Shown here: positions 35,608 through 45,134 of the stretch, piece by piece
How positions within the stretch are numbered: position 1 is the first letter of the stretch
Layout: the number at the start of each line of letters is the position of its first letter
Notes under the pieces: generated by a model
What the model was told of the DNA's origin: nothing
Database searches by the model: none
Seen by the model: the letters and a program-made list of their open reading frames with translations, nothing else
Translations under genes and position numbers: made by a program
Assembly: GCF_007860135.1 (NCBI RefSeq)
Contig: NZ_SJPV01000020.1
Coordinates: 1 to 64,000, forward strand
Source of the DNA: Novipirellula artificiosorum
GTDB taxonomy: Bacteria; Planctomycetota; Planctomycetia; Pirellulales; Pirellulaceae
Direction: 5' to 3'
DNA length: 64,000 bases

Positions 35608-36561
35608 ATGGAATGGACAAACGACTCGACGATTTCCCGCATCGGTTCCAGCCGCTGTCGGCTCGTCGCGGTCTGTTTCTTCGTGGCATTTCTGACGCTT
35701 ACGTGCCGTGCTCAGGAGTTGCAGCCAAGGCGCTGGAGCCATCTGCCGATCGATACCAATTTCCTTGGTGGCGGCTATGTGTTCACTCGTGCCGATATCG
35801 CCTTCGACCCTGTCCTATTGTTGGATGACGTTGAGTCGGAGTTGAGCACGATTCCGTTGAAGTACATACGGACCTTTGAATTGTTGGGAAAATCGGCGCG
35901 AGTCGACCTGGCACAGGCTTACCAGGATGGTCAGTGGAGCGGATTGATCGATGGTGTACCGATTCGTACGACACGTCATGGTTGGTCCGATACGCTACTG
36001 CGTTTCGCAGTGAACCTAATTGGTACGCCCCCTTTGGCCGGTAAAGAATTCGGCGAGTATCGGGCCTCGTCCATGAGTGAGTCGATTCTGGGTGTGGCGC
36101 TCGAAGTACAACTTCCGACGGGACAGTACTTCAATGACAAGCTGATCAACTTGGGCACCAACCGGTTCACGTTTCGGCCTCAGTTGGGAGTAGTGCACCA
36201 GGAAGGTCCATGGTCGGTCGAAATGACCGTCTCCTCCTGGTTCTACACGGACAACGAAGAGTTCTTTAACGGGAATCAACTCAAGCAGGATCCGCTCCAT
36301 ACGGTCCAGGGGATTATCGACTACACTTTCCAACCGGGGCTCTGGGTTGGCACTGGATTCGCCTATGGCGCAGGCGGTAAGTCAACGGTGAACGGAATTC
36401 AAAAAGATGATCCAAGGGACTCGCTCATTTGGGGACTTGCACTTGGCTACCCCATCTCGAAGCAGATTGGTGGCCAGCTTACGTATCTGTCGCGACGAAC
36501 TCAAACACCGGTTGGCGTCGATTCGGACAGCCTTGCAGCAGGATTCTCCGTTCTCTGGTAA
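35608..36561 (+). CDS. Outer-membrane beta-barrel protein, phenol-degradation-pathway (MetA-like) type
   Basis: The product is about 317 residues from the ATG at 35608, with an export signal CRLVAVCFFVAFLTLTCRAQE. The mature part is made of alternating strands with aromatic girdles, for example FLGGGYVFTRADIAFDP, GVALEVQLPTGQYFNDKLINLGTN, LGVVHQEGPWSVEMTVSSWFYTDNEEF and the final LAAGFSVLW ending in an aromatic residue, as in outer-membrane barrels. VALEVQLPTGQY with NLGTNRFTFRPQLG is the pattern of the family linked to meta-cleavage phenol degradation clusters, proposed to help uptake. No catabolic genes adjoin it. The family call is moderate. Confidence 0.65.
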   Translation: MEWTNDSTISRIGSSRCRLVAVCFFVAFLTLTCRAQELQPRRWSHLPIDTNFLGGGYVFTRADIAFDPVLLLDDVESELSTIPLKYIRTFELLGKSARVDLAQAYQDGQWSGLIDGVPIRTTRHGWSDTLLRFAVNLIGTPPLAGKEFGEYRASSMSESILGVALEVQLPTGQYFNDKLINLGTNRFTFRPQLGVVHQEGPWSVEMTVSSWFYTDNEEFFNGNQLKQDPLHTVQGIIDYTFQPGLWVGTGFAYGAGGKSTVNGIQKDDPRDSLIWGLALGYPISKQIGGQLTYLSRRTQTPVGVDSDSLAAGFSVLW

Positions 36562-36814
36562 CCCAAACGGAATCTTCGTCGATTTGAGTAGCGGATCTCA
36601 TCGCCGTGTTGTTTCCTTCTCTGATTTCCCGAGCGGACTCGCCTGATATTGAGCCCGTCACCCAGTCGTTGAGTGTGGGGTCGGGGCCTTATCGATAGGG
36701 AACGACGCAAATTTCGCGATGACGCTTTACGTCTCGCCGCCGGCACAATAGATTTGCAACTCGATGCATGCCAACCCTCCTTCCGCAAAACCTTTGCCTC
36801 TCTGAGCTTTACGA

Positions 36815-37180
36815 ATGCCTCATCCTCATCGCAATCGTCGTCTGCAAAACTTTGTGACATTCAGTCGGTATATGTTTCGCTATGCAGGCTACATTCGCGA
36901 AGTCTTGGCAGGCTTGCTGTTGTTGATACTCCTTTGTGGCGTAGCCATTTCGCATATTGAAAGGTTGAGCTTGGGCGAAGCGCTCTACTTTTCCTTCATC
37001 ACGGGATTGTCGATAGGCTATGGCGACATCACTCCGGTAACGCCATTGGGACGTGTGCTGTGCGTCTTCGTCGGACTGATTGGGACCGTGTTTACCGGTC
37101 TTGTCGTTGCAATTGCAACTCGCGCGCTTGCCCAAGCGACTTCCTTTCGTTGGGAACAACGGGAACACGACGAAGAGTAG
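36815..37180 (+). CDS. Two-helix potassium channel subunit
   Basis: The 121-residue product has TM1 at about 28-47 (VLAGLLLLILLCGVAIS), a pore helix and the selectivity filter SIGYGDITP (the usual T-x-G-Y-G-D with Ser first). TM2 at about 82-102 is LGRVLCVFVGLIGTVFTGLVVAIA. No regulatory RCK or nucleotide-binding domain is attached, so the pore would form a plain tetrameric K+ channel. It is flanked by about 250 and 315 bp without genes, so it probably has its own promoter. Confidence 0.85.
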   Translation: MPHPHRNRRLQNFVTFSRYMFRYAGYIREVLAGLLLLILLCGVAISHIERLSLGEALYFSFITGLSIGYGDITPVTPLGRVLCVFVGLIGTVFTGLVVAIATRALAQATSFRWEQREHDEE

Positions 37181-37496
37181 CACGCAATTAACCGCGATGC
37201 TGTCTATTTGCACACCAGCGTGTTCACCTCCCTCGCTCACATCATCGGCACTCGCGCACATCGGCGGCGCGCTACAAACCGCCAGCGCCAAGGTGCTCGG
37301 AGAACGCAGTGATGAGCTGAATGTGAAGGTTCGTCTCGTCCAATACCGACCGAGACAGCAAGGTTGCTGAACGCGTCTCCTCGAGCGACATCTGGCCGAT
37401 TGGTGTTCCGTAGGTTACTGTAGACAGCTCCCGAGAGTCCCGTACTGAAAAATGGCAATGTGTTTCGTCGGGGTGACTGTATTGGAGAGAGGTTCC
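37181..37496. other. Intergenic region, 316 bp
   Basis: This lies between the K+ channel and the second RND adaptor. Apart from a GGAGAGAGG ribosome-binding site 4 nt before the GTG at 37497 I see nothing in it; overlapping short frames have no recognisable domains. Confidence 0.4.
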
Positions 37497-39182
37497 GTGA
37501 AGAAGATAGCTCAATCAACGATCGTCCTTGCGGTGCTGTGCGTCTCCGCGATGGGTTGCAAGTCGAAACGAGACGAGGTTGAGGTGAAATCGGCGCGGCC
37601 GGTTTCTGTACTCACGCTGCTGGAAACGGATCCAGGGAGATTCGATCGCTATACCGGAGCGGTTGCTTCGTGGAAGACCGACAAGCTTGGTTTTGAGGTT
37701 GCCGGGAGAGTTGAATTTGTCGTCGAACCGGAAACGGATATCCTCGGCGATCTCTCGGAGCCTGACGCAGCCGGTTCCATTAGCGGAACCGAGTTGGCCC
37801 GCCTCGATCCAACCCGATATGAACTGAGTGTCAAGAGCGCCAAGGCCCAGATCACGACAGCGGAGAAGCAACGTGAAGCGGCTCAGATTGAACTCGATCA
37901 CGTCATCCCCGCGCAGCAGGAAGCCGCAGCAGCCCAAGTCACTTTGGCAGAGATCGAGGTGCAACGAAATGAAAGCCTTGTTGCTCAGAACGCTGGCTCC
38001 CAACGAGACCTCGATATGGTTCGTTCCAAATTTGCGGAGGCACAAGCGAATGTGAAGCAGGTGCAGGCCCTGCGAGAAGCCAAGGGGGCCGAAGTGGCAT
38101 CGATCGAGGCGTCGATTTTGGAACTAGAAGAGGCACTTCGAGAGGCGGAACGTGATCTGGCCGATTGTCGGCTCCACTGGTCGGTACCAGGCCAGGTTGC
38201 CGAGGTCCACGTCATCGCAGGAAGTTATGTTGAGCGGGGCGATCCGGTCGTTACCGTTCAAATGATGCATCCCATCAAAGTTGAATTTGAGGTTTCGGCG
38301 TCGACCGCTCAAAATTTGAACCATCGCGAACAGGTCAGAATCTACATCCCGCAACCGGACGGATCGATCCTTCAACAGGTGGCTGTGATCTACATGATCG
38401 ATCCGGTCGCCGACCCCAACACGCGTACCTTCACGATCACCTTGATGTTGCCCAACACAAAAACACAAAGCGAATTGCCGGCGGAATTCGATAGCCAAGT
38501 CGTGGCACGCACCAGTACAATCGGGATGTTGATCGCAGGCTTTGGAGCGAACCCGAAATCGCTATTCGTCAAGGAGCAGAGCCTACATCAGGACGATGAT
38601 GGTTATTACATCCTAAGGATCCTCAACCAGCGCATCGGCATGCTGAGCCAAGAGTCGCAGCGAGTTTTGAAAGTGGAGAAGCTGCGAGTCATTCCTGGGG
38701 AATTACGGATCCCGATCCTTGGGATCGCCGTGCTGAGGGAGGTTGAATTTGCGGACGGTGTGGAGATGGACCCGACGACCGACATGTTCGTCGAGGAAAT
38801 CACTTTGCCCGCAGGGAACGAAGAAGCCTGGTCAGGGGATCTGGTCTTTTACGATGTCCAACGTTGGAAACTTCGCCCAGGGGATTTGGTTTCGATCGAC
38901 TTGGCGGGCGACCAGACGCAGCCCGGTTTCTACGTACCGTTGGACGCAATCATGGAACGATCAGGCACTCATTTTGTGTTCGTCATCGACCAGAGCGAGG
39001 ATCGGAGTACCGTCCGAAAATTGGAAGTGACGGTTCATGATCCGGTCGGATCGCTGCGACGGATTGAGGCCGTTGATGATCAGCCGCTGGAAGAGGGTGC
39101 CAAGATTGTCGCAGCAGGTGCCGTCTTCCTCAATGACGGTGAAACCGTGAGTGTCGCCGAGGAAGTCGAGGTGCGACGGTGA
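37497..39182 (+). CDS. RND efflux adaptor lipoprotein, extended form
   Basis: The product is about 561 residues from the GTG at 37497, which has GGAGAGAGG just upstream and gives a clean lipoprotein signal VLAVLCVSAMGCKSK. Adaptor features are present: RYTGAVASWKTDKLGFEVAGRVEFVVE, a long coiled-coil hairpin at about 100-230 and the lipoyl return half WSVPGQVAEVHVIAGSYVERGDPVV. The chain is about 170 residues longer than ordinary adaptors. The surplus lies in the C-terminal half (about 320-450) and splits the barrel region before FYVPLDAIMERSGTHFVFV. The stop overlaps the pump start (GTGA), so the two products are made together. An in-frame ATG at 37452 lacks a ribosome-binding site. Confidence 0.88.
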   Translation: MKKIAQSTIVLAVLCVSAMGCKSKRDEVEVKSARPVSVLTLLETDPGRFDRYTGAVASWKTDKLGFEVAGRVEFVVEPETDILGDLSEPDAAGSISGTELARLDPTRYELSVKSAKAQITTAEKQREAAQIELDHVIPAQQEAAAAQVTLAEIEVQRNESLVAQNAGSQRDLDMVRSKFAEAQANVKQVQALREAKGAEVASIEASILELEEALREAERDLADCRLHWSVPGQVAEVHVIAGSYVERGDPVVTVQMMHPIKVEFEVSASTAQNLNHREQVRIYIPQPDGSILQQVAVIYMIDPVADPNTRTFTITLMLPNTKTQSELPAEFDSQVVARTSTIGMLIAGFGANPKSLFVKEQSLHQDDDGYYILRILNQRIGMLSQESQRVLKVEKLRVIPGELRIPILGIAVLREVEFADGVEMDPTTDMFVEEITLPAGNEEAWSGDLVFYDVQRWKLRPGDLVSIDLAGDQTQPGFYVPLDAIMERSGTHFVFVIDQSEDRSTVRKLEVTVHDPVGSLRRIEAVDDQPLEEGAKIVAAGAVFLNDGETVSVAEEVEVRR

Positions 39183-42100
39183 ACCTTGCCGCCTTTGCGA
39201 TCAAGTATCGACCGATTGTGATCACGATCACCCTGTTGCTTCTGCTATGGGGCGTGATCTCGGTATTGACGATGCCCCGCCGGGAAGATCCTCAATACAC
39301 CGTACGGACCTGCGTGGTGACCTCGGTTTGGCCGGGCGCTCCTGCGGAGCAGGTCGAGAAGTTGGTCACCAAGCCACTCGAAGAGGCGATCGACAGTATC
39401 GATGAAGTGGATGTCGTCTACTCTGAAACCAACGTCGGCATCTCCACGATCTACGTGGACGCGGAAGACTCGGTCACGTCGGAGCAAATCGACAATGTTT
39501 GGAATAAGGTTCGAGCTCGAGTCCAGCGCGTGGAAATGCCTGACGCAGCAATCGTGCCCGATGTGAATGATGAATTCGGGGACACCAATGTGATCGTGTT
39601 CTGTGTCTATCAGCAACCACTGGAAGGCGAGCAGACGATTCGCGAAGAGCGACGCTATACGCTGCGCGAGTTGGATGTCATTTCGGAACACATCAAGGAC
39701 GAGCTTCGACTGTTGCCCGGTGTGGCCAAATCAGCCGAGTTCGGCGTGCGTCAAGAGGCAATCTATGTCGAAACCGACATCGCAACTTGGTCACAATTGA
39801 ACCTAACCACCACGCAGTTGCAACAATTGGTTGAATCGCGAAACATTGTCGCCAGTGGTGGCAGCATCGACACGGATGTGGGTCGCTTTTCGGTCAAGCC
39901 CGGAGGTGAGTTGGACGCGGTCGAAGAATTGGATTCGATCGTTGGTGGAAAGGCAGGGATCAGCGAGGATGGCAGCGATGGACGCCCCGTGTACCTGCGC
40001 GATCTTGGTATGAAGATCGTGCGCGAGTACGAAGATCCGCCAAAGCTGATCTGTCGCTATTCCGATGCCAACACGACGCAACCCGCCGTGGTGGTCGCGA
40101 TGACAATGAAAGCCGGTTCGAATATTGTCACCATCTGTGATGCGGCGAAGCAGCGAGTCCGAGAAATGCAAACGGTTGAACAAAGCGTTCCCGCTGACAT
40201 CGCGATCACACCCATCTCGGATCAGTCGCAAAACGTCAGCAAGAAGATTAGTGACGTCGTCAGCAACGTGATCGGTGCCATTTTGATTGTTGTCGTAGTG
40301 GTGTACTTGATCGTTGGATTTCGATCGGCCGCGGTGATGGCGTCGAATATCCCCGTGGTGGTCCTGGGGGCGATCGCCCTGGTTACCCTGTTCGGCGTCG
40401 AGCTTGAGCAAATCTCACTCGCTTCGCTGATCATTGCGTTGGGGTTATTGGTCGATAACGCCGTCCAGGTATGTGATCAAGCGCGGACGAACCAGATTGC
40501 GGGGATGAATCCGGAATCCGCTGCGGTGAAAGGTTCGAGCCAAGTTGCGAGCCCCATGTTAATGGGCACGGCCACGACCATCGCCGCGTTCGCACCCATG
40601 CTGTTAGCACTGCAGGGAAGTACGCGAGAATACGTGTATAGTTTGCCTGTGACGCTTTCGATCACGCTGGCGCTCAGTTGGGTCCTCGCCATGACCTTCT
40701 GCACGATCCTGGCTGCCGCTTTTATTCGCGCGCCAAAAGATCCGAACAAGCCCAGCGCACCACTCCCTTGGTTGATGTCATTGCTGTCGCGGCGCAACAA
40801 AAGGGGCAACGCAACCGGTGCCGAAAGCGACTTGGGCGATAAGCTTTTTAGGAGTTCAGTCAAGGCGGCAATCGATTACAAATTCGTCACCGTCGGTGTG
40901 GCGATCGCATTGTTCGCGCTATCGCTAATGTTACCTGTCGGCTCCGAGTTCTTTCCGCAGGACCTCCGCGATCAATTCGCGATTGAAGTCTGGCTACCAG
41001 AAAATGTAGCGATCGAGAAGACAGACCAAGCGGCGAAGCAGGTCGAAACGATCCTTCGAAAACTGAGTCCGTCCGTGGATGCCGAGGGCAATAAGACAGA
41101 CAAGATTCGTGCGATTCGCTCGATGGTCGGTGGCGGAGGCTCGCGTTGGTATCTGGGATGGGCGCCCGAGTCTCGAAAGCCGAACTATGCTGAAATTTTG
41201 GTTCGAACGACCGACGCAACGGATACACCCGAACTCGTGCGTCGCTTGCGCGAGATTGCCGAGAAGGGGGATACATCACTTGACCTGAAGCCAGTGGTCG
41301 GAGCCCGCGTCGTCCCTCAAGAATTGCTGATGGGGCCCTCGGGCGATCCGGTTGAGCTCCGAGTTTTCGGCCCCGGCTTTGCCGATATAAAGACACTGCG
41401 GCGATTCGCAGACCAAGTCAAGGAGATGATCCGCAACTATCCTGGCACCTGGGACGTTAGTGATTCATGGGGCGTCTCCGGATACCAGTTACGTGTTAAC
41501 GTTGACGAGGACGCGGCCAACTTGGCCGGGATCAGTAACTCGGGAATCGCAAGAACTTTGAATGCCTACTACAGTGGCCATCATCTGACCACGTTTCGTG
41601 AAGGCGATCATCTCGTGCCCGTTTTCTTGCGGCTTCCGTCAGCAATGCGAGGCGATTTGGAGCAATTGCCGACAGCGCCAGTGGAAGGAACCTACGGAAA
41701 AATACCGCTCAACGCATTTGCCGACGTCGATGTACGTTGGGAACCGGCCCAAATTCGTCGACGTGATCTAAACCGCGTGATCGAGGTGCGGTGTCAAGTC
41801 GAACCCGGTGTCCGCGGAAATGACGTGGTCAATGCGATCATGGCTTCCGACGAAATGCGCCAATTAATTAACGAGATGCCGCCAGGCTTTCGCGTCGAAG
41901 CAGGCGGCAACTTAGAGAACTCGCAGGATGGCGCTGCTCAGTTGTCCGCGGCTCTGGGAATCTCGCTGCTCGCGATCATCCTGCTGCTAGTGATTCAGTA
42001 CAACGGCTGGAGCAAGCCTCTGATCATTCTGGCGACGTTGCCACTGGCCTTGATCGGTGCATTGCCGGGGCTTTACATCACCGGTAACGCCTTGGGATTC

Positions 42101-42490
42101 ATGCCTCAACTGGGAATTCTTTCGCTCTTCGGCATTGTGCTCAACACGGGCATTATCTTCATGGAGTTCGCCGACATCTTGATTTTGAAAGCGGCCGAAG
42201 AATCCGATGGGACTGGCCCGATATGCGGCTTGACCGTTTCTGAGTTTCGCGGTTGTCTTGTCGACGCATGTAGACAGCGGCTGCTGCCCATCTTTTTGAC
42301 AACCGCAACAACCATTGGAGGACTTTTGCCGCTCGCGATGGCAGGGGGTCCGCTCTGGGAGGGCATGGCTTGGTGCATGATTTTCGGATTGATGGTCGCC
42401 ACGCTATTGACGTTGCTTGTGGTGCCATCGCTTTACAGCATTCTCGTCGAACATTTTGGTGTAAAGCCTGTCAAGCTGAGTCAAACTTAG
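39179..42490 (+). CDS. RND family efflux pump (second system)
   Basis: The 1103-residue pump starts with GTG overlapping the adaptor stop. It begins AAFAIKYRPIVITITLLLLLWGVISVLTMPRREDPQYTVR, with the planctomycete-style MPRREDP in place of LPVAQYP. Helix TM4 carries IIALGLLVDNAVQVCDQAR, with one Asp and an Asn where AcrB has Asp-Asp. The C-terminal half has LGILSLFGIVLNTGIIFMEFADIL and LRPIF-like QRLLPIFLTTATTIGGLLPLA. The changed proton-relay residues suggest a substrate or ion coupling different from the first pump. The substrate is unknown; no outer-membrane channel gene is adjacent. Confidence 0.9.
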   Translation: MNLAAFAIKYRPIVITITLLLLLWGVISVLTMPRREDPQYTVRTCVVTSVWPGAPAEQVEKLVTKPLEEAIDSIDEVDVVYSETNVGISTIYVDAEDSVTSEQIDNVWNKVRARVQRVEMPDAAIVPDVNDEFGDTNVIVFCVYQQPLEGEQTIREERRYTLRELDVISEHIKDELRLLPGVAKSAEFGVRQEAIYVETDIATWSQLNLTTTQLQQLVESRNIVASGGSIDTDVGRFSVKPGGELDAVEELDSIVGGKAGISEDGSDGRPVYLRDLGMKIVREYEDPPKLICRYSDANTTQPAVVVAMTMKAGSNIVTICDAAKQRVREMQTVEQSVPADIAITPISDQSQNVSKKISDVVSNVIGAILIVVVVVYLIVGFRSAAVMASNIPVVVLGAIALVTLFGVELEQISLASLIIALGLLVDNAVQVCDQARTNQIAGMNPESAAVKGSSQVASPMLMGTATTIAAFAPMLLALQGSTREYVYSLPVTLSITLALSWVLAMTFCTILAAAFIRAPKDPNKPSAPLPWLMSLLSRRNKRGNATGAESDLGDKLFRSSVKAAIDYKFVTVGVAIALFALSLMLPVGSEFFPQDLRDQFAIEVWLPENVAIEKTDQAAKQVETILRKLSPSVDAEGNKTDKIRAIRSMVGGGGSRWYLGWAPESRKPNYAEILVRTTDATDTPELVRRLREIAEKGDTSLDLKPVVGARVVPQELLMGPSGDPVELRVFGPGFADIKTLRRFADQVKEMIRNYPGTWDVSDSWGVSGYQLRVNVDEDAANLAGISNSGIARTLNAYYSGHHLTTFREGDHLVPVFLRLPSAMRGDLEQLPTAPVEGTYGKIPLNAFADVDVRWEPAQIRRRDLNRVIEVRCQVEPGVRGNDVVNAIMASDEMRQLINEMPPGFRVEAGGNLENSQDGAAQLSAALGISLLAIILLLVIQYNGWSKPLIILATLPLALIGALPGLYITGNALGFMPQLGILSLFGIVLNTGIIFMEFADILILKAAEESDGTGPICGLTVSEFRGCLVDACRQRLLPIFLTTATTIGGLLPLAMAGGPLWEGMAWCMIFGLMVATLLTLLVVPSLYSILVEHFGVKPVKLSQT

Positions 42491-42657
42491 TTCGCACACG
42501 ATTCGCCGCTGGACGCTCACGTCGCGGCATCAGCTCAGAATCGCCACAGAAACGGATTCATCACTAACAGCCCAACTGCATTCATGCGGATGGAATGCGT
42601 GAATGAATCGCGTGCGGTCTTCAGCGTAGCCACAGAGATCACCGAGGGCACAGAGAA

Positions 42658-42853
42658 ATGAGCGATGGACTAACGGAAAAGATTATTGGCGCAGCAATCG
42701 AAGTACATCGAATTCTCGGCCCTGGTTTGCTGGAGACGATTCTACGAAGAGGCCCTTTGTCTTGAGCTCGGCTTACGAGGTATTTCCTGTGAGCGTCTGA
42801 TCAATTCCAGCCAATCCCGACTGGTGGACGGAATCAAACGCCTCTCTCTGTGA
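42658..42853 (+). pseudogene. GxxExxY-family protein remnant (frameshifted, truncated)
   Basis: From the ATG at 42658 the frame reads MSDGLTEKIIGAAIEVHRIL and then GPGLLE, the typical opening of GxxExxY proteins. The next conserved piece, YEEALCLELGLRGISCER, continues from 42743 in another frame, so a 1-base change separates them. The remaining catalytic-looking half of the family (the LVEDKVIVELK region) is missing and the second frame ends at 42853. The remnant lies in the 410-bp gap between the second RND pump and the patatin gene; the rest of the gap holds nothing I recognise. Confidence 0.75.
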
Positions 42854-42900
42854 CCTCCGTGGTCTCTGTGGCAAAATATCCGAGCCTTCCGTTCGCCCTG

Positions 42901-44763
42901 CTACGAGGGTGGAAACAGCTTCGGATCTAGCTGTGACAACAACTGCTTTAGCTTCGCAGCCGACTCATTCGCAGCCTCCGCGCCTGCGATCGCCATCTCG
43001 TCCGCCCGGCTGAACTCCGAAAGGTCGAACGCCGATACGTCCGATTCAATGACGAAATCTGCGGGCTCGACTCCGATCGCATTCATGTTGAATGCCTGCA
43101 CAAGTTGCCCGCGCATCAGCACTTGCAACGCAGAGAAAAGCTTGAACTTCGGAGTCGTTCGAGCGGATCGAATGTCCATGAAGTCTTGCTCCAACTGCGC
43201 TGTCACGCTTGATGCCAACACAAAGTTACACCCATTTTCGACGAGTACATCGGCGGGAATATTGTTGACCAAACCGCCATCGACGAGTGCTCGTCCGCTG
43301 CTGACGCGTGGATTCGAGAGCACAGGCAGGTTGATACTTTCCAAAATCGCATGGGTCGCATCGCCCGTGCCGCGAACCACTTGGACTCCCTCGACCAAAT
43401 CGACGGTTACCGTCAACATGGGAATCGCAAGTTGTTCCAGTCGTGCTTGGCCCAGATACTTTCGCAACATGGGATCGAATTTGTTTTTCCGATATTTGCG
43501 AAGCAGGTACCAATAACCGCCACCGGGCATCTGGCGATAGGCCCAGGGTAGACTTAGGTCCGTTTTGAAGCACTCCACTGCGTAGTCGGCGTCCATTCCT
43601 GAGGCGTAGACCGTTCCGGTCATCGCTCCGGCACTCGTGCCGGCAAGCATGTCGATCACGATTCCGTTTTGTTCGAGGGCTTTGAGGACTCCCAAATGGG
43701 CCATACCGCGTGCCGCACCGCCACCCAAAGCCAGACCGATTTGGATACCTCGCAAATAATGAATGATGCGTTCGATTCCTTGCTGCAGGAGTCGACTTTG
43801 CTGCTTCGAGGGCGATTCAAATGAAACCTTAAAGTCGCGTTCCACCAACTGGCGCTGCTCGGGTTCGTGGGGAGCAACCTGAGTTTGGTTGTCGAGTAGC
43901 CATACGAGCCGCACTTTGCTTTTCAAGCCCGCAACTCTCTCCTGTAGCGCTCGTAAGGTGCCGATTGCTGTTTTGGCATCATCGGGACGGACGCACCATA
44001 GCACCGCATCGACATAGCTGAACATTCGTGCCAGATGTTCAAGCGAATGATTCCCACGTAGGTCGATGAAGATGCGTCCGAACTGGGACCATTCCTTCAA
44101 CAATTCTCCACTTTGCTGCGCGGTGAAGAGTTCGCCATTCTTGAAGATGACGCGGGAAGGAACACCGTCGATCGGTCGCCATTGCGGATCATCGGTTGCC
44201 ACGCATGGATGACTTTCAATCTGTTGCAAACGTGTCAACAGCTGGCGCGTCAGTGGGCGTGAGGCCTCGGATTGATGAACCATCCCGACCACCGAAGGTT
44301 GGCTGAGGGTTCGATCCACTTCGATGATTTGCTTGACAATGCCAGCGGCCAATCGGTACACACACATCTGAAGGTCAGCGTGTTTGGCAACGATCTTGAG
44401 CATCGTCTGAAGTTCCAAGCGAATGACAGACGACGCCTCGGTCGCCACGACATTCGTACGGGATTGGTCGGCAATCGCGACCGAAAACAATCCGAACACG
44501 GATCCTCGGACCAGCGATTTTTCGAGGATCTGGTTGCCGAGTGAATCGAACAACGTTGCCTGAAGCCGTCCGCTTACAATAAAGTAGACGAACTTCATCG
44601 GCTCTTCGGCGCGGTGAACGTAGTCGCCCGCTTGGTACTGGACCCATTCCCCTACCTCTGCGAATTCCCGTAGCGCCGTTTCACTGAGATCTTTAGCCCA
44701 CGGCAGCCGTTTGAGTTCGATCGAAATACGTTCCTTAGGAACACGATCAGGTGATTCAGTCAT
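42901..44763 (-). CDS. Patatin-like phospholipase with cyclic-nucleotide-binding domain (NTE-like)
   Basis: The 620-residue product has an N-terminal cNMP-binding fold at about 20-150 (AGDYVHRAEEPMKFVYFIVSGRLQATL, SLVRGSVFGLFSVA). A middle domain of about 170 residues resembles the Rossmann-like linker of bacterial neuropathy-target-esterase homologues. The patatin domain at about 340-500 has the oxyanion motif GLALGGGAARGMAHLGVL, the nucleophile AGTSAGAM (Ser at about 375) and the catalytic Asp in VDGGLVNN. It would hydrolyse phospholipid or lysophospholipid acyl chains at the membrane, with activity set by nucleotide binding. It is divergent from the SnoaL-like gene; the intergenic region holds motif copy D. 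Confidence 0.92.
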   Translation of the reverse strand: MTESPDRVPKERISIELKRLPWAKDLSETALREFAEVGEWVQYQAGDYVHRAEEPMKFVYFIVSGRLQATLFDSLGNQILEKSLVRGSVFGLFSVAIADQSRTNVVATEASSVIRLELQTMLKIVAKHADLQMCVYRLAAGIVKQIIEVDRTLSQPSVVGMVHQSEASRPLTRQLLTRLQQIESHPCVATDDPQWRPIDGVPSRVIFKNGELFTAQQSGELLKEWSQFGRIFIDLRGNHSLEHLARMFSYVDAVLWCVRPDDAKTAIGTLRALQERVAGLKSKVRLVWLLDNQTQVAPHEPEQRQLVERDFKVSFESPSKQQSRLLQQGIERIIHYLRGIQIGLALGGGAARGMAHLGVLKALEQNGIVIDMLAGTSAGAMTGTVYASGMDADYAVECFKTDLSLPWAYRQMPGGGYWYLLRKYRKNKFDPMLRKYLGQARLEQLAIPMLTVTVDLVEGVQVVRGTGDATHAILESINLPVLSNPRVSSGRALVDGGLVNNIPADVLVENGCNFVLASSVTAQLEQDFMDIRSARTTPKFKLFSALQVLMRGQLVQAFNMNAIGVEPADFVIESDVSAFDLSEFSRADEMAIAGAEAANESAAKLKQLLSQLDPKLFPPS

Positions 44764-45134
44764 GGTTGAGTCGTTTGGTTAGTTTACCGAACACAAATCG
44801 TTCTTAATCGGCTACGCGTTGTCAGGTTCTGCTTGGTGACGGGATGCACCACAAACTGCCGACCAATGAAGTGATCCTCGGAAGGCGGAGTCCGCATGGC
44901 TTCGTGTTTCCCGGCAGGAACCTGGAAACAAGTGCAAGATTCCCTGCGGAACAGTGTACAATTTGTCACCCTGCTCGCCGGCGTTAGTTGAGCCCATTCC
45001 GATTCTTTCTTAAAGACGGATTGCGCATTGCGCAATGCAATAGTGGTAGTTTTGCGAATAGCCATCCATCTCTTATCCGCCAATGATGATAGCGTTGTAA
45101 GTGATAACTTGACCTCGAGTGATCGGAGAAAGAA
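44764..45134. other. Divergent intergenic region, 371 bp
   Basis: This lies between the patatin and SnoaL-like genes and contains motif copy D. A GGAGAAAGAA ribosome-binding site directly precedes the ATG at 45135. Overlapping minus-strand frames look random. Confidence 0.45.
45022..45060 (+). promoter_or_regulatory. Bipartite repeated motif, copy D
   Basis: TGCGCATTGCGCAATG is identical to copy A over all 16 bases. After a 6-base spacer comes TGGTAGTTTTGCGAATA, which differs from copy A at one base. It ends 74 bp before the ATG at 45135, almost the same distance as in copy A. Confidence 0.55.

Noticed and set aside
35257..35742. 161-codon minus-strand frame
   Set aside because: It overlaps the start and signal peptide of the outer-membrane protein at 35608, has no recognisable domain and looks compositionally random.
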